From Allobosea lathyri (GTDB taxonomy: Bacteria; Pseudomonadota; Alphaproteobacteria; Rhizobiales; Beijerinckiaceae): a DNA stretch of 64,000 bases. The notes under the pieces are model-generated. The model saw nothing but the letters and a program-made list of their open reading frames with translations. It made no database searches and was not told the DNA's origin. Positions 25,880 through 38,005 of the stretch are shown here, one piece after another. The stretch spans positions 372,001 to 436,000 of the forward strand of contig NZ_FNUY01000001.1 in the NCBI RefSeq assembly GCF_900108245.1, written 5' to 3'. How positions within the stretch are numbered: the first letter of the stretch is position 1; each line of letters starts with the position of its first letter. Made by a program: the position numbers and the translations under genes.

Positions 25880-27415
25880 ATGCGTCTCGTCATCGTCTCG
25901 AACCGCGTCACTGTCCCGGAACGCAGCGAAAAGGCTGCTGCCGGAGGGTTGGCGGTGGCGCTGCGGGAGGCACTCGAGAAACAGGGCGGGCTCTGGTTCG
26001 GCTGGAGCGGGGCGATCAGCGAGGGCACGTCCCACCCGGTCAGGACAATCCAGCGTGGCAAGGTCACCTATGCGGTCACCGACCTCAGCGAGGCCGAGCG
26101 GCAATCCTATTATCTTGGCTTTTCGAACCGGGCCTTGTGGCCGCTCATGCATTATCGGCTCGGGCTCACCGAATTCTCCAGGACCGACTACACCGGCTAT
26201 CTCGCGGTCAACCGTCGGTTCGCCAAGGCGCTGATCGCTCTGCTGGAGCCGGACGACGTGATCTGGATCCATGATTATCATCTGATCCCGCTTGCCGCGG
26301 AGTTGCGTCGGCGTGGCGTGACCAACCGGATCGGTTACTTCCACCACATCCCCTGGCCGCCGTCGGAGGTTTTCGGCGCTCTGCCCTTCAGCTCGACCCT
26401 GATCAGCACGATAGCTTCCTATGATCTGGTGGGAATGCAGACGGTCGTCGACGTCCGCAACCTGATCAGCGGTCTTGAAGCCATGTGCGGCGCCAAGTCC
26501 GACGGCCGGAAAGTCCGCGTCGGCCGACGCGAAACGGTCATTCAGGCGTTCCCGATCGGCATCGATGTCGAGGCCTTCCGGAAGCTAGCGGCGGCATCGG
26601 TCCGTTCCGCGACGACGCCGCTGAAGACGGCCAAGGAATCGCTTGGCGCCCGCAAGCTCGTCGTCGGTGTCGACCGGCTCGATTACTCGAAGGGGATCGT
26701 CCAGCGCCTTGAGGCTTTCGGCCAGTTCCTGCGAAGCCATCCCGAGCACAGGGGCAGCGTCAGCATGCTGCAGATCGCGCCGCCCTCGCGCAGCGACGTG
26801 CCCGAATATGCCGAGCTCGACCGGCAGTCGGACGAGACGGCGGGGCGACTGAATGCGGCGCTGGGGGAATTCGACTGGACGCCGATCAGGGTGGTGAAGA
26901 AGGCCTATTCGCGCAACGCGCTGGCGGGCTTCTACCGGCGCGCCCAGGTCGGGCTGGTCACGCCGATGCGCGACGGCATGAACCTCGTCGCCAAGGAATA
27001 CATCGCAGCGCAGGACCCGCTCGATCCCGGTGTGCTGGTGTTGTCGCGCTTCGCCGGTGCAGCCCAGCAGATGGGGGAAGCGTTGATCGTGAACCCCTAC
27101 GATACGCATGGCGTTGCCGAAGCCATTCGCACGGCGCTCGCCATGCCGAAATCGGAGCGCATCCGCCGCTTCGAGGCACTCTATGCCACGATCGACGCCA
27201 CTGATATCGACTGGTGGACAAAGCGCTATCTCGATGCGCTTTCGGGCATCGATATGGGTCTGCCGGACGTAGCGCCCCCGGCCAAGGCGAAAGCCAAGCC
27301 GAAGGCGGCGGCCAAGACGGCCCGCCCGGGAACGCGTTCGGCGGCAAGGCCTCGCGCGGTCACGGGAACCTCAAAAGCCGCCCCCCGTGCCAGACCGGTG
27401 GCGCATCTTCCCTGA
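25880..27415 (+). CDS. otsA: Trehalose-6-phosphate synthase
   Basis: A 511-residue GT20 glycosyltransferase that makes trehalose-6-phosphate from UDP-glucose and glucose-6-phosphate. Motifs: [10 protein letters not shown] at the start, [11 protein letters not shown], the HDYHL region [23 protein letters not shown], and [19 protein letters not shown]. The last about 50 residues are a Lys/Ala/Pro-rich tail beyond the catalytic domain. AAGGAG lies upstream of the ATG. Trehalose is an osmotic and desiccation protectant. Confidence 0.96.
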   Translation: MRLVIVSNRVTVPERSEKAAAGGLAVALREALEKQGGLWFGWSGAISEGTSHPVRTIQRGKVTYAVTDLSEAERQSYYLGFSNRALWPLMHYRLGLTEFSRTDYTGYLAVNRRFAKALIALLEPDDVIWIHDYHLIPLAAELRRRGVTNRIGYFHHIPWPPSEVFGALPFSSTLISTIASYDLVGMQTVVDVRNLISGLEAMCGAKSDGRKVRVGRRETVIQAFPIGIDVEAFRKLAAASVRSATTPLKTAKESLGARKLVVGVDRLDYSKGIVQRLEAFGQFLRSHPEHRGSVSMLQIAPPSRSDVPEYAELDRQSDETAGRLNAALGEFDWTPIRVVKKAYSRNALAGFYRRAQVGLVTPMRDGMNLVAKEYIAAQDPLDPGVLVLSRFAGAAQQMGEALIVNPYDTHGVAEAIRTALAMPKSERIRRFEALYATIDATDIDWWTKRYLDALSGIDMGLPDVAPPAKAKAKPKAAAKTARPGTRSAARPRAVTGTSKAAPRARPVAHLP

Positions 27416-27663
27416 AATCGTGACGGCCTGATCCTGTCGGCACGATATGGCCAGCCAAACTAAACCTGGCGCGCGATCCCGAAAACTCGCCTCCACTTTC
27501 CGGATTCATTGAGGAGCCCTTGCCGAACACTGCCTTTGCTCGTTAGAAGGCGGCATGATCGAGGGTCGCTTGCGACTCGGCCATAAACTCGGCCATGACA
27601 GGTGTCGGGTCTGCGATGGATATCGGCCGCAATGGCTGAGGAGGCGGGCGGAGGGCAGGATTG

Positions 27664-29931
27664 ATGCGAGGCGCTCTCGGAGGATCGGGCGTTCTGCTGC
27701 GCCGTCTCCGCGAGGTGATGGCAGCGTCGATCAGCCCTCAGGCGCGGCTGGATCGGCTTGTCGTACTGATCGCAGGCAATCTCGTCGCGGAAGTCTGCTC
27801 GGTCTATGTCCTGCGCGAGGACGGTTCGCTCGAGCTCTATGCCACCGAAGGCCTCAACCGCGAGGCCGTCCACCTCACCCTGATGCGCGCCGGGGAGGGC
27901 CTTGTCGGCCTGATCGCCAGCGAGGCAGAGCCGCTGGCGCTGTCGGACGCACAATCGCACCCATCCTTCTCCTACCGTCCCGAGACGGGCGAAGAGATCT
28001 ACCGCTCCTTCCTCGGCGTTCCCATCCTGCGCGGCGGTGCCGTGATGGGCGTCCTCGTCATTCAGAACCGCGCTTCGCGGGTTTATAACGAGGAGGAGAT
28101 CGAGTCTCTCCAGACCACCGCCATGATCATGGCGGAGATGATCGCTGCTGGCGGCCTGAAGTCGCTGGCGCGGCCGGGCGCCTCGATCGGGCTGGATCGG
28201 CCGATCCATGGCATCGGCGTTGCGCTCGCAGACGGCGTCGGCCTTGGGCATGCCGTGCTGCACGAGCCCCGCGTCACGATCACCAATCTGATCGCCGAGA
28301 ATCCGGCCAGCGAAGTCCGGCGGCTGGAGGCCGCGATCGGCGAGATGCGCACCTCGATCGACGAGCTGATCGAACGCGGTGACGTCGCCCATACCGGCGA
28401 GCACCGCGATGTGCTCGAAACCTTCCGCATGTTCGCCCATGACCAGGGCTGGCTTCGCCGCATGCGCGAGGTCGTGCTGACCGGGCTGACGGCGGAGGCT
28501 GCGGTCGAGCGCGTCCAGTCCGACACCCGTGCGAAGATGCTGCGCCAGACCGACCCCTATCTGCGCGAGCGCCTGCACGATCTCGACGACCTCGCCAACC
28601 GGCTGCTGCGCACCTTGGTCGGCAAGGCCAACGGCGTGGCGCGCGAGGAATTACCCGAGAACGCGATCCTGATCGCGCGCTCGATGGGGCCTGCCGCGCT
28701 GCTGGACTACAACCGCGCCAATCTGCGCGGTCTGGTGCTGGAGGAGGGCGGTCCGACCAGCCATATCGCGATCGTGGCGCGCGCGCTCGGAATCCCGGCC
28801 GTCGGCGAGATCGTCAATGCGACGGCTCTCGTCCAGGCCGGCGACGCCGTCATCGTCGACGGCCAGGCCGGCGAGGTGCAGATCCGGCCGCAGCCCGACG
28901 TCGAGAACGCCTATAAGGACAAGGCCCGCCTGCGTGCGCGCAAGCAGAAGCAATACGAGAAGCTCAAGGAGATGCCCGCCGTCACGCGTGACGGTGTCGA
29001 GATCACCTTGCAGATCAATGCCGGGCTCCTCGTCGACATGCCCAATATCGAGGCGACTGCGGCCTCGGGAATCGGCCTGTTCAGGACCGAGCTGCAGTTC
29101 ATGGTCGCCCAGCACATGCCGACCACGGGCGAGCAGCAGGCGCTCTATGCCGCCGTGATGGAGGCAGCGCAGGGCAAGCCGGTGACCTTCCGCACGCTCG
29201 ACATCGGCGGCGACAAGGTCCTGCCCTATATGGAACGGGTCGAGGAAGAGAACCCGGCGCTCGGCTGGCGCGCCATCCGGATCGGGCTCGACAAGCCCCG
29301 CCTGCTGCGGGCGCAGCTGCGCGCGCTTCTGCGGGCCGGCGCCGGCCGCGACATGAAGATCATGCTGCCGATGGTCGCGACCGTCGACGAGTTCCAGCGC
29401 GCCCGCACGATCGTGGCGCGCGAGCAGGCGATGCTCGCCAAGCAGGGCCATGCCCCGCCGCGCACTCTCCAGCTCGGCGTTATGGTCGAGGTGCCCTCCC
29501 TGCTGTTCGAGCTGGCGGAGATTGCGCGCGAGGCGGATTTCCTCTCGATCGGCACGAACGACCTGATGCAATTCCTGTTCGCCGCCGACCGCGAGAACAA
29601 GCGCGTCGCCGATCGCTTCGACCCGCTTAGCGTCGCGGCGCTGCGGGCTCTGCGCAGCATCGTCGAGGCAGCCTCGGAAACCGGCTGCCCGGTCACCGTC
29701 TGCGGCGAGATGGGCGGCAAGGCCATCGAGACGATGGCGCTGATCGGGCTGGGCTATCGCTCTTTCTCGATGTCGGCGGCTTCGATCGGGCCGGTCAAGG
29801 CGATGTTGCGCTCGCTCGATGCCGGCAAGCTGCGCGAGCGGCTTGACTGGATGCTCGCCACGCCCGAAGTCGTTGCGAGCCTGCGGCCGCAGCTTTCGGC
29901 ATTCGCGACCGAGTTCAAGGTTCCGGTCTAG
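27664..29931 (+). CDS. ptsP: Nitrogen phosphotransferase enzyme I (EI-Ntr), PtsP
   Basis: A 755-residue PEP-protein phosphotransferase with an N-terminal GAF domain (about residues 25-160), the EI phosphohistidine domain with active His367 in EEGGPTSHIAIVARALG, and a PEP-binding barrel with GIGLFRTELQFM, LSIGTNDLMQFLFAADREN and CGEMGGKA. It starts the phosphorelay through NPr to EIIA-Ntr, which links nitrogen state to potassium and central metabolism. ATG at 27664 rather than the TTG one codon earlier. It precedes prfA as in related Hyphomicrobiales. Confidence 0.95.
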   Translation: MRGALGGSGVLLRRLREVMAASISPQARLDRLVVLIAGNLVAEVCSVYVLREDGSLELYATEGLNREAVHLTLMRAGEGLVGLIASEAEPLALSDAQSHPSFSYRPETGEEIYRSFLGVPILRGGAVMGVLVIQNRASRVYNEEEIESLQTTAMIMAEMIAAGGLKSLARPGASIGLDRPIHGIGVALADGVGLGHAVLHEPRVTITNLIAENPASEVRRLEAAIGEMRTSIDELIERGDVAHTGEHRDVLETFRMFAHDQGWLRRMREVVLTGLTAEAAVERVQSDTRAKMLRQTDPYLRERLHDLDDLANRLLRTLVGKANGVAREELPENAILIARSMGPAALLDYNRANLRGLVLEEGGPTSHIAIVARALGIPAVGEIVNATALVQAGDAVIVDGQAGEVQIRPQPDVENAYKDKARLRARKQKQYEKLKEMPAVTRDGVEITLQINAGLLVDMPNIEATAASGIGLFRTELQFMVAQHMPTTGEQQALYAAVMEAAQGKPVTFRTLDIGGDKVLPYMERVEEENPALGWRAIRIGLDKPRLLRAQLRALLRAGAGRDMKIMLPMVATVDEFQRARTIVAREQAMLAKQGHAPPRTLQLGVMVEVPSLLFELAEIAREADFLSIGTNDLMQFLFAADRENKRVADRFDPLSVAALRALRSIVEAASETGCPVTVCGEMGGKAIETMALIGLGYRSFSMSAASIGPVKAMLRSLDAGKLRERLDWMLATPEVVASLRPQLSAFATEFKVPV

Positions 29932-29988
29932 CGAGACAGCCTTCGCTGCCGGCTGCGCCTCCTCATTTAACTGTTTTCGAGTTCCTTT

Positions 29989-31074
29989 ATGTCCCTTCAG
30001 CTTCCGCAAGATCGTCTCGACGGCATCGTGGCGCGCCACGCCGCCGCTACCGACGAGATCAACCGCTCGGCTGAAGCGACCCGCACGGTCGAGCTTGCCA
30101 AGGAATTGTCGGAGCTTGAGCCAGTTGTCACCGCGATCGCTGCATGGCGTCGGGCCCTGTCGACACTGGCCGAGGCCGAGGCGCTGATCGAGGACCCGTT
30201 CACCGATACCGAATTCCGCGATCTCGCTTATGAGGAGCGCGATGCCGCCCGCATCGAGATCGAGGAGCGTGCCCGCGAGATCCTGATCGCGCTGCTGCCC
30301 AAGGATGCCGCCGACGAGCGCGGCGTCATCCTCGAAATCCGGGCCGGCACGGGCGGCGACGAGGCCTCGCTTTTCGCCGGCGACCTGCTGCGCATGTATC
30401 AGCGTCACGCCGCCCAGAAGGGCTGGAGCGTCGATATCATGTCGGAGAGCGAAGGCACGATGGGCGGCTTCAAGGAGGTTATCGCCGAGATATCCGGCAA
30501 GGGCGTCTATGCCCGGCTGAAGTTCGAATCCGGCGTCCACCGCGTCCAGCGCGTGCCCGATACGGAAACCAGCGGCCGCATCCACACCTCGGCCGCCACG
30601 GTTGCGATGCTGCCGCTGGCCGGCGATGTCGATATCGTCCTGAACGATTCCGAGATCCGCATCGACACGATGCGCGCTGGCGGCGCCGGCGGCCAGCACG
30701 TCAACAAGACGGAATCGGCGGTCCGCCTGACCCATTTGCCGACGGGAATCGCGGTCGTCGTGCAGGACGAACGCTCGCAGCACAAGAACAAGGCCCGCGC
30801 CTACGATCTGCTGCGCGCACGCCTCTACGACATGGAACGCAGCCGGGTCGATGCCGAACGCTCTGCCGACAGGCGTGCGCAGGTCGGCTCCGGCGATCGC
30901 TCGGAGCGCATCCGCACTTATAATTTTCCGCAGGGCCGCGTCACCGACCATCGCATCAACCTGACGCTCTACAAGCTCGACGAGATGATGCAGGGGATGG
31001 TGCTCGATGAGATCATCGATGCGCTGACGGCCGAGCACCAGGCCAAGCTGCTGGCCGCTGAAGGCGTTGCGTAG
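29989..31074 (+). CDS. prfA: Peptide chain release factor 1
   Basis: A 361-residue class I release factor that recognises UAA and UAG. The peptidyl-hydrolysis GGQ is at residues 234-236 in [16 protein letters not shown]. The codon-recognition tripeptide region reads [13 protein letters not shown] (PDT at 190-192, a variant of the PxT motif), which distinguishes RF1 from RF2. No programmed frameshift is seen. Followed closely by a small secreted protein gene and prmC, its methylase. Confidence 0.96.
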   Translation: MSLQLPQDRLDGIVARHAAATDEINRSAEATRTVELAKELSELEPVVTAIAAWRRALSTLAEAEALIEDPFTDTEFRDLAYEERDAARIEIEERAREILIALLPKDAADERGVILEIRAGTGGDEASLFAGDLLRMYQRHAAQKGWSVDIMSESEGTMGGFKEVIAEISGKGVYARLKFESGVHRVQRVPDTETSGRIHTSAATVAMLPLAGDVDIVLNDSEIRIDTMRAGGAGGQHVNKTESAVRLTHLPTGIAVVVQDERSQHKNKARAYDLLRARLYDMERSRVDAERSADRRAQVGSGDRSERIRTYNFPQGRVTDHRINLTLYKLDEMMQGMVLDEIIDALTAEHQAKLLAAEGVA

Positions 31075-31143
31075 CTGCAATGAAACCAATTGCTTCCACG
31101 GGAGTTCATCTCGCATCGACATCCAACACGGCGGGAGCCTCCC

Positions 31144-31392
31144 ATGATCAAGCTCGTTTCCAGCATCGCGATGGCCAGCATGATGACCTTGGCGTTGGGC
31201 AGCGCGTCCCAGGCCCAGGAGCAGACGATGCGTCGCATCACGTCGGGCCAGGCGGCGCCGTTGCAGAAGGCGATGACCCAGTCGCAGGCGCGTCGCGCCT
31301 GTCAGACGGAGATGCAGGGCTCGCGCGAAAGCAAGTCGGCCCTTCGCACGAAGATGAATTCCTGCATCGACGGGAAGATGCAGGGCAACTAG
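31144..31392 (+). CDS. Small secreted protein of unknown function
   Basis: An 82-residue protein with a signal peptide (MIKLVSSIAMASMMTLALG, cleavage near SQA-QEQ). The mature part of about 57 residues is basic and Gln/Ser/Arg-rich with two cysteines (RRACQTEM and MNSCIDGKM) that could form one disulfide. GGGAG precedes the ATG. It lies between prfA and prmC, an unusual place since these two are normally adjacent. Shape recalls small PsiF-like periplasmic proteins, but I cannot assign a family. Confidence 0.72.
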   Translation: MIKLVSSIAMASMMTLALGSASQAQEQTMRRITSGQAAPLQKAMTQSQARRACQTEMQGSRESKSALRTKMNSCIDGKMQGN

Positions 31393-31430
31393 ACCGGGCG
31401 GACACCTCGGATTCAGCGGGGAGGCGGATT

Positions 31431-32321
31431 ATCGCCGGTAGTCCTGACCAAAGAGATCGAGAAGCAAGCGACGCCGCGCCGACGATAGTCGAAGCGCGGC
31501 GTCTCCTTGCGGCGCGCTTGCGCGAGGCTGGCGGGCAAACCGCGGCTCTTGATGCACGCCTTCTCGTGGAGGGTGCCCTTGGAGCGGCATATCCGGATGC
31601 GGACCTTCTCGACACGCTGGATGCGGCGACCCTTGCCAGATTGGAGGGCTTCGCCGAGCGCCGCCTCGCAGGCGAGCCGGTCTGGCGCATCCTGGGCGAG
31701 CGCGAATTCTGGGGCCTCACTTTCAAGCTGTCTGCGGCGACGCTCGAGCCCCGTCCCGATAGCGAGACGCTGGTCGAGGCTGCTCTCGAAATGCTCGGCA
31801 CCCGCCGTCAGGACCCTTTGTCGGTGCTCGACCTGGGCACGGGGACGGGGTGCCTGCTGATTTCGATCCTGAGCGAATGCAGGAACGCCACCGGACTTGG
31901 GATCGATCTTTCCGAAGGAGCCTGCGCGACTGCGGCGTTGAACGCTGCCGCCAATGGCGTAGCGGATCGGGTCCGGTTCCGTCAGGGCGATTGGGTCGAG
32001 GGGCTGGAGGGCCGATTCGATCTCATCGTCTCCAACCCGCCCTATATTCCTGCAGGCGATATTGCGGGACTTTCGGTCGAGGTGCGCGATCATGATCCGC
32101 GTCTTGCGCTTGATGGCGGCCGCGATGGGCTCGATCCGTACCGTATTTTTGCAGAGCAGCTCCCGCGTTTGCTGGCGCCTCGCGGTGTTGTGATTCTGGA
32201 GATAGGGGCCGGGCAGGAAGGCGACGTCGTTTCGCTGATGAGCGGCGGGGGCCTTGCATTCCAGGGGCCGCGTTACGATCTTGGCGGCCATCCGCGAGCC
32301 CTGATCTTCGCCCGAGATTAA
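31431..32321 (+). CDS. prmC: Release factor glutamine methyltransferase PrmC
   Basis: About 290 residues of a class I SAM-dependent methyltransferase that N5-methylates the Gln of the GGQ motif in release factors. An N-terminal helical domain (ARRLLAARLREAGGQTAALDAR) is followed by PRPDSETLVE, the SAM site VLDLGTGTGCLLISIL and the catalytic IVSNPPYIP. Family homology begins near base 31480, but no ATG, GTG or TTG lies in frame between 31083 and that point. GGGGAGG (31418-31424) precedes ATT (31428) and ATC (31431), which would be rare start codons; a TTG at 31518 would cut into the conserved N-terminus; an ATG at 31080 would add about 117 unrelated residues overlapping the secreted-protein gene. 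The end and function are firm, the start is not. Confidence 0.85.
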   Translation: MAGSPDQRDREASDAAPTIVEARRLLAARLREAGGQTAALDARLLVEGALGAAYPDADLLDTLDAATLARLEGFAERRLAGEPVWRILGEREFWGLTFKLSAATLEPRPDSETLVEAALEMLGTRRQDPLSVLDLGTGTGCLLISILSECRNATGLGIDLSEGACATAALNAAANGVADRVRFRQGDWVEGLEGRFDLIVSNPPYIPAGDIAGLSVEVRDHDPRLALDGGRDGLDPYRIFAEQLPRLLAPRGVVILEIGAGQEGDVVSLMSGGGLAFQGPRYDLGGHPRALIFARD

Positions 32322-32687
32322 AGATAAGCGGGGTTTTGTGCGATTTTGCTTGGAACCTGGCCGGAAAGCCGCTATGCAACTTCTCAGCCGAAGCTGGTGC
32401 CGTCAGCGCCGAGCCTTGGGCAACCCCCTCAGTAACTAGGCGTTGCCTCCGGACTTGTCCGTAGATTGACGGAACTGACGAAACCAGATTGGACACCGAC
32501 GGCGCCGAGGCGCCAATCGGCTCATGGGGTTTGAAGCCCCTTTTGGAAAAGAGCGCGTGAAGACCAGAGACGGCGTATCGCCCCTTCAGGTCAACTCAGT
32601 CCGATGCAGCGTCGCAACCCGCTGTGCATCGAAACGCGCATGATGATGCCACGGTTGCTTTGAGCACAGAGCGCGAGACAGACGCGA
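32322..32687 (+). ncRNA. Possible structured leader before the DUF4167 gene
   Basis: 366 bases without a gene. Stem-loops visible by eye: CGGA-CTTG-TCCG (about 32449-32460); GGCGCC-GA-GGCGCC (32501-32514) inside CCGA...TCGG; GGGG-TTTGAAG-CCCC followed by TTTT (32526-32544); and GCAACC (32614) pairing with GGTTGC (32653), enclosing GCATC/GATGC, just before the start codon. No known riboswitch is recognised. It could be a 5' leader with an attenuator-like hairpin. Confidence 0.35.
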
Positions 32688-33785
32688 ATGAGACCAGGTC
32701 AGAACCGGCGTATGCGCGGCCGTAACAACAATAATAACAGCAGTAGCAATAACAACGGCAACCGCAAGGCACCGAATCCGCTACAGCGGAGCTATGAGTC
32801 GAACGGGCCGGACGTAAAAGTTCGCGGCACGGCGCAGCATGTTGCAGAAAAATACTTGCAGCTTGCGCGTGATGCGCAGTCCTCGAGCGATCCCGTGGCG
32901 GCTGAGAATTACTTTCAGCACGCGGAGCATTATTATCGCATCCTGCTCGCTGCGCAGGAGCAGATGTCTCAGCAATTCGGTCACAGCTTCCCGCCGAACC
33001 GAGCCTTCAACGATGACGGCGAAGAGAGCGAGGAAGAGGGCGACGAGGACGGCCTGCCGATGCAGCCCGGCACCGGTCCCCAGCCCGACATGCGCCCCGC
33101 CAACAATGGCGGCGTGAACGGCAACGGCTACAATGCCGGTGGCGGTCAGCGTCAGGACGGCGAATCCGGCGACGGACAGCAGAACAACAACCAACGCTTC
33201 GATCGTCCGCGCAACAATAACGATCGGAATGCCCAGGATCGGAACGCCCAGGATCGTAATGGGCCGGACCGCAATGGTCAGGATCGGTTCAATAACGATC
33301 GCAACGGCAATCGCCGCTTCGACCGCAATGACCGTCCCGATCGTGGCGAGCGTCGTTTCGATCGGCCCGAAGGCGGCCAGAACGCTCCCGGCGGTTATGC
33401 GCCGCGCCCCGATGCGCCGCGTTCGGATATCCCGGTCGCAAACGAGCAGCCTGAGGCCGCTCCCGAGCAGAATCAGCCCGAGCGCAGCTTCCAGCGTCCC
33501 GAGCGTGCTCCGCGTCCGGAGCGTGCCGAACGTCGCCCTCGCCGCGAGCGTGAAGTCGATGCCGAGCCTACTGATGACGTCGCCTCGGCGCTGCCATCGT
33601 TCCTGACGACGCCTGTGCGCGTTCCGATTGCGGTTGCCGAAGAGGCGGCGCCAGAGCCGGTTGCCGCTTCCGAGCCGACCGAGGCGGTGTCTGCCGAAGC
33701 CGCGCCCAAGCGTCCGCGTCGCCGCCGCTCGCCGCGCGAGGTTATGGATGCGCTGGGTTCGGAGACGGACAACGTCAGCGAGTGA
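32688..33785 (+). CDS. DUF4167 domain-containing protein, low-complexity RNA-binding-like
   Basis: A 365-residue protein. The N-terminus is Arg/Asn-rich (GQNRRMRGRNNNNNSSSNNN), then the DUF4167 domain at about residues 28-100 (NGPDVKVRGTAQHVAEKYLQ and ENYFQHAEHYYRI). The rest is disordered: acidic, then Asn/Asp/Arg repeats such as DRNAQDRNAQDRNGPDRN, then Pro/Glu/Arg-rich. This family is typical of alphaproteobacteria and usually follows prmC. Function is not established; the basic low-complexity composition suggests nucleic-acid binding. Confidence 0.9.
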   Translation: MRPGQNRRMRGRNNNNNSSSNNNGNRKAPNPLQRSYESNGPDVKVRGTAQHVAEKYLQLARDAQSSSDPVAAENYFQHAEHYYRILLAAQEQMSQQFGHSFPPNRAFNDDGEESEEEGDEDGLPMQPGTGPQPDMRPANNGGVNGNGYNAGGGQRQDGESGDGQQNNNQRFDRPRNNNDRNAQDRNAQDRNGPDRNGQDRFNNDRNGNRRFDRNDRPDRGERRFDRPEGGQNAPGGYAPRPDAPRSDIPVANEQPEAAPEQNQPERSFQRPERAPRPERAERRPRREREVDAEPTDDVASALPSFLTTPVRVPIAVAEEAAPEPVAASEPTEAVSAEAAPKRPRRRRSPREVMDALGSETDNVSE

Positions 33786-33811
33786 AAGCTGGCGCCACAC
33801 GCGACATAGAC

Positions 33812-33838
33812 AAAAAGGGGCCCGCCGGGCCCCTTTTT
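33812..33838. terminator. Bidirectional Rho-independent terminator
   Basis: A perfect 12-bp stem AAAAAGGGGCCC / GGGCCCCTTTTT with a 3-base loop, between the convergent DUF4167 and MOSC genes. The A and T runs make it work on both strands. Confidence 0.95.
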
Positions 33839-33871
33839 CTTGGGCTATGCGACTTTCTTGGGCTATGCGAC
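33836..33871. repeat. Exact tandem duplication, 2 x 18 bp
   Basis: TTTCTTGGGCTATGCGAC occurs at 33836-33853 and 33854-33871. The second copy contains the stop codon of the MOSC gene (33863-33865, read on the minus strand), so the duplication lies across that gene's 3' end and touches the terminator. Confidence 0.95.
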
Positions 33872-34648
33872 GCCCAGCGGTGCGGGGACCTCGACGCTCT
33901 CAAGGCTTTCGCCTTCGGAGAGCGTGCCGCTCGCGAGGATCCGGCAGTAGATCCCGCAATCGACATGGCCATAGCCCTGCATCAGGGCCTTGGGGATCTG
34001 CATGTCGCGGGCGCCGGTCTGCGGATCGACATTGGTCGCCGCACAGCGCTCGATGCGCTTGATCACGCGTAGACGCAGGCCAGATGGTGTCGCGAGCTCG
34101 CTGCCGACGAGCTCATTCTCCGCCCATGGCGCGATGTCCTCGACCATGATGTTCCCGCGAAATCGCAGGGGGTCGACAGGCGCGCCGATCCGCTCTCCAA
34201 GCGCCGCGACGCTGGCGAGATTGATGATCGAGACGAAGCCTGAGCGGGAATCGGTGAAGCGATAGCTGTCCGGCGCGCGCAGCAGCTGTGGTTTTCCGCG
34301 CAGTTCGTCCGGCATGAACCCTTCGAAGAAGCGCGAGATCTGCTCCCGCCCTGCCTCTGTCGCTGTGCTGGCGCGCAGGGCCTCGCTTCCTTCATGGGCG
34401 ATGACGAGATCGCCGCTGGCATCGTCATAGCGGGTGCGCAGCCGGGCCAGCGCCTCGTTGCGCATCAGCATCAGATATTTGATCTTGGGCTGATGCACCG
34501 GCTCGGCCGGGTCGAAACCCGATGGCCCGTTCTCGATGGCAAACAGGCGGTCGCCCGGAAAATAGCGCCCCTCTTCGAGCGCGGCCCGTGGCAATCGCTC
34601 CGGCGTGAGACCCTTCACGGGATAGCGGTAAAGCGAAGCGATGCGCAT
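33863..34648 (-). CDS. MOSC domain protein
   Basis: A 261-residue protein with an N-terminal MOSC beta-barrel region (IASLYRYPVKGLTPERLPRA...GRYFPGDRLFAIENGPSGFD) and the C-terminal MOSC core, including RFRGNIMVEDIAPWAENEL, ERCAATNVDPQTGARD and HVDCGIYCRIL. The conserved cysteine in RCAATNVDP is the expected molybdopterin/sulfur-carrier residue. Such proteins relate to molybdenum-cofactor sulfur transfer. The substrate is unknown. Confidence 0.9.
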   Translation of the reverse strand: MRIASLYRYPVKGLTPERLPRAALEEGRYFPGDRLFAIENGPSGFDPAEPVHQPKIKYLMLMRNEALARLRTRYDDASGDLVIAHEGSEALRASTATEAGREQISRFFEGFMPDELRGKPQLLRAPDSYRFTDSRSGFVSIINLASVAALGERIGAPVDPLRFRGNIMVEDIAPWAENELVGSELATPSGLRLRVIKRIERCAATNVDPQTGARDMQIPKALMQGYGHVDCGIYCRILASGTLSEGESLESVEVPAPLGVA

Positions 34649-34731
34649 GAAGAGGTCCCTAGCCAGTCAGCTTGTGGCGAAGATAGCGGTTCGGCCGCCA
34701 TTTGACCGATCAAATCCTTGCATCGGTCCGA

Positions 34732-35049
34732 TCAGATAGCCTCGGTGTCCTCGCCATCGCTTACCGAGCGCTGGCAGCCCCAGCCGGTCAGGACAGCGTC
34801 GGTCTCGTCGGCCACGAAGAAACGGGCGGCGTCGCGCTCATAGCCTTCCGCCAGCAGCCTTTCGTAGTCGGTGTGGACATGGCGGATATGGCTGCCGAGC
34901 GACAGCCACAGCGCGGTCGAGGGCGGAAGCTCTTTCATGTGCCGACGCTCGGCCAATGTCAGCACCGCCTCGGCATCCACCAGCGGAATGCCAGGTGCAA
35001 GCGCACGGAGCGCTCGGCGAATCGCTTGTTGGCGTTTGGTGCCGGCCAT
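34732..35049 (-). CDS. DUF2293 domain-containing protein
   Basis: A 105-residue protein with the DUF2293 core [20 protein letters not shown] and DEARFF-like [20 protein letters not shown] near the end. Function is unknown. The start at 35049 fits family length; a longer frame from 35124 would run into the clpB promoter region. It is divergent from clpB. Confidence 0.8.
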   Translation of the reverse strand: MAGTKRQQAIRRALRALAPGIPLVDAEAVLTLAERRHMKELPPSTALWLSLGSHIRHVHTDYERLLAEGYERDAARFFVADETDAVLTGWGCQRSVSDGEDTEAI

Positions 35050-35103
35050 GCGCTCAGGCTTTGCCGGCCGTTTGATCCACGTCAACCATCCTTGCGGCGA
35101 CCC

Positions 35104-35132
35104 CTTCCGTTGCGCGGATGCCACACCTATCT
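35104..35132 (+). promoter_or_regulatory. Possible heat-shock (RpoH) promoter of clpB
   Basis: CTTCCG at 35104-35109, 16 bases, then CCTATCT at 35126-35132, about 96 bases before the clpB start. This resembles alphaproteobacterial RpoH promoters (CTTG-type -35, CCTAT-type -10) except for one mismatch in the -35. Identification by eye only. Confidence 0.35.
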
Positions 35133-35227
35133 CTAGCAGCGAAGGGCGGCCCGTCTGGGAGCCCTATCCTGATGAAAGGCAGCCGGACTGCGTCGCTACG
35201 GGGCGCGCCGGCGGGCGGAGTGAGAGA

Positions 35228-37849
<2,622 letters not shown>

Positions 37850-37857
37850 CGCCCGCA

Positions 37858-38004
37858 ACCTTCTCCCCTCGGGGGAGAAGGTGTCTGCGCAGCAGACGGA
37901 TGAGGGAAGGGCCGCGCAAGCGGCCCTTTCTGGTTTCCCGTCGAGGCGCTGCCCTCATCCGTCATGGCTTCGCCATGCCACCTTCTCCCCCGAGGGGAGA
38001 AGGA
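37858..38004. repeat. Intergenic inverted repeat, family E, with embedded terminator
   Basis: Two mirror hairpins CCTTCTCCCC/GGGGAGAAGG stand at the ends (near 37859-37881 and 37981-38003), joined by further complementary blocks (GATGAGGG / CCCTCATC). The centre holds AAGGGCCGC-GCAA-GCGGCCCTT (37907-37928), a good terminator stem followed by TCTGG. It lies between convergent clpB and metW. Confidence 0.85.
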
Positions 38005-38005
38005 A

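Noticed and set aside
28651-31122. Very long (823-codon) open frame on the minus strand across ptsP and prfA
   Set aside because: It is antisense to two well-identified genes and spans the gap between them. It shows only His/Asp/Arg/Gly-rich composition expected from GC-rich reverse frames and no domain.
32781-33800. 339-codon hydrophobic-looking minus-strand frame opposite the DUF4167 gene
   Set aside because: Its regular Ile/Val pattern comes from reverse reading of Asn/Asp/Arg repeats; the plus strand has the DUF4167 domain.
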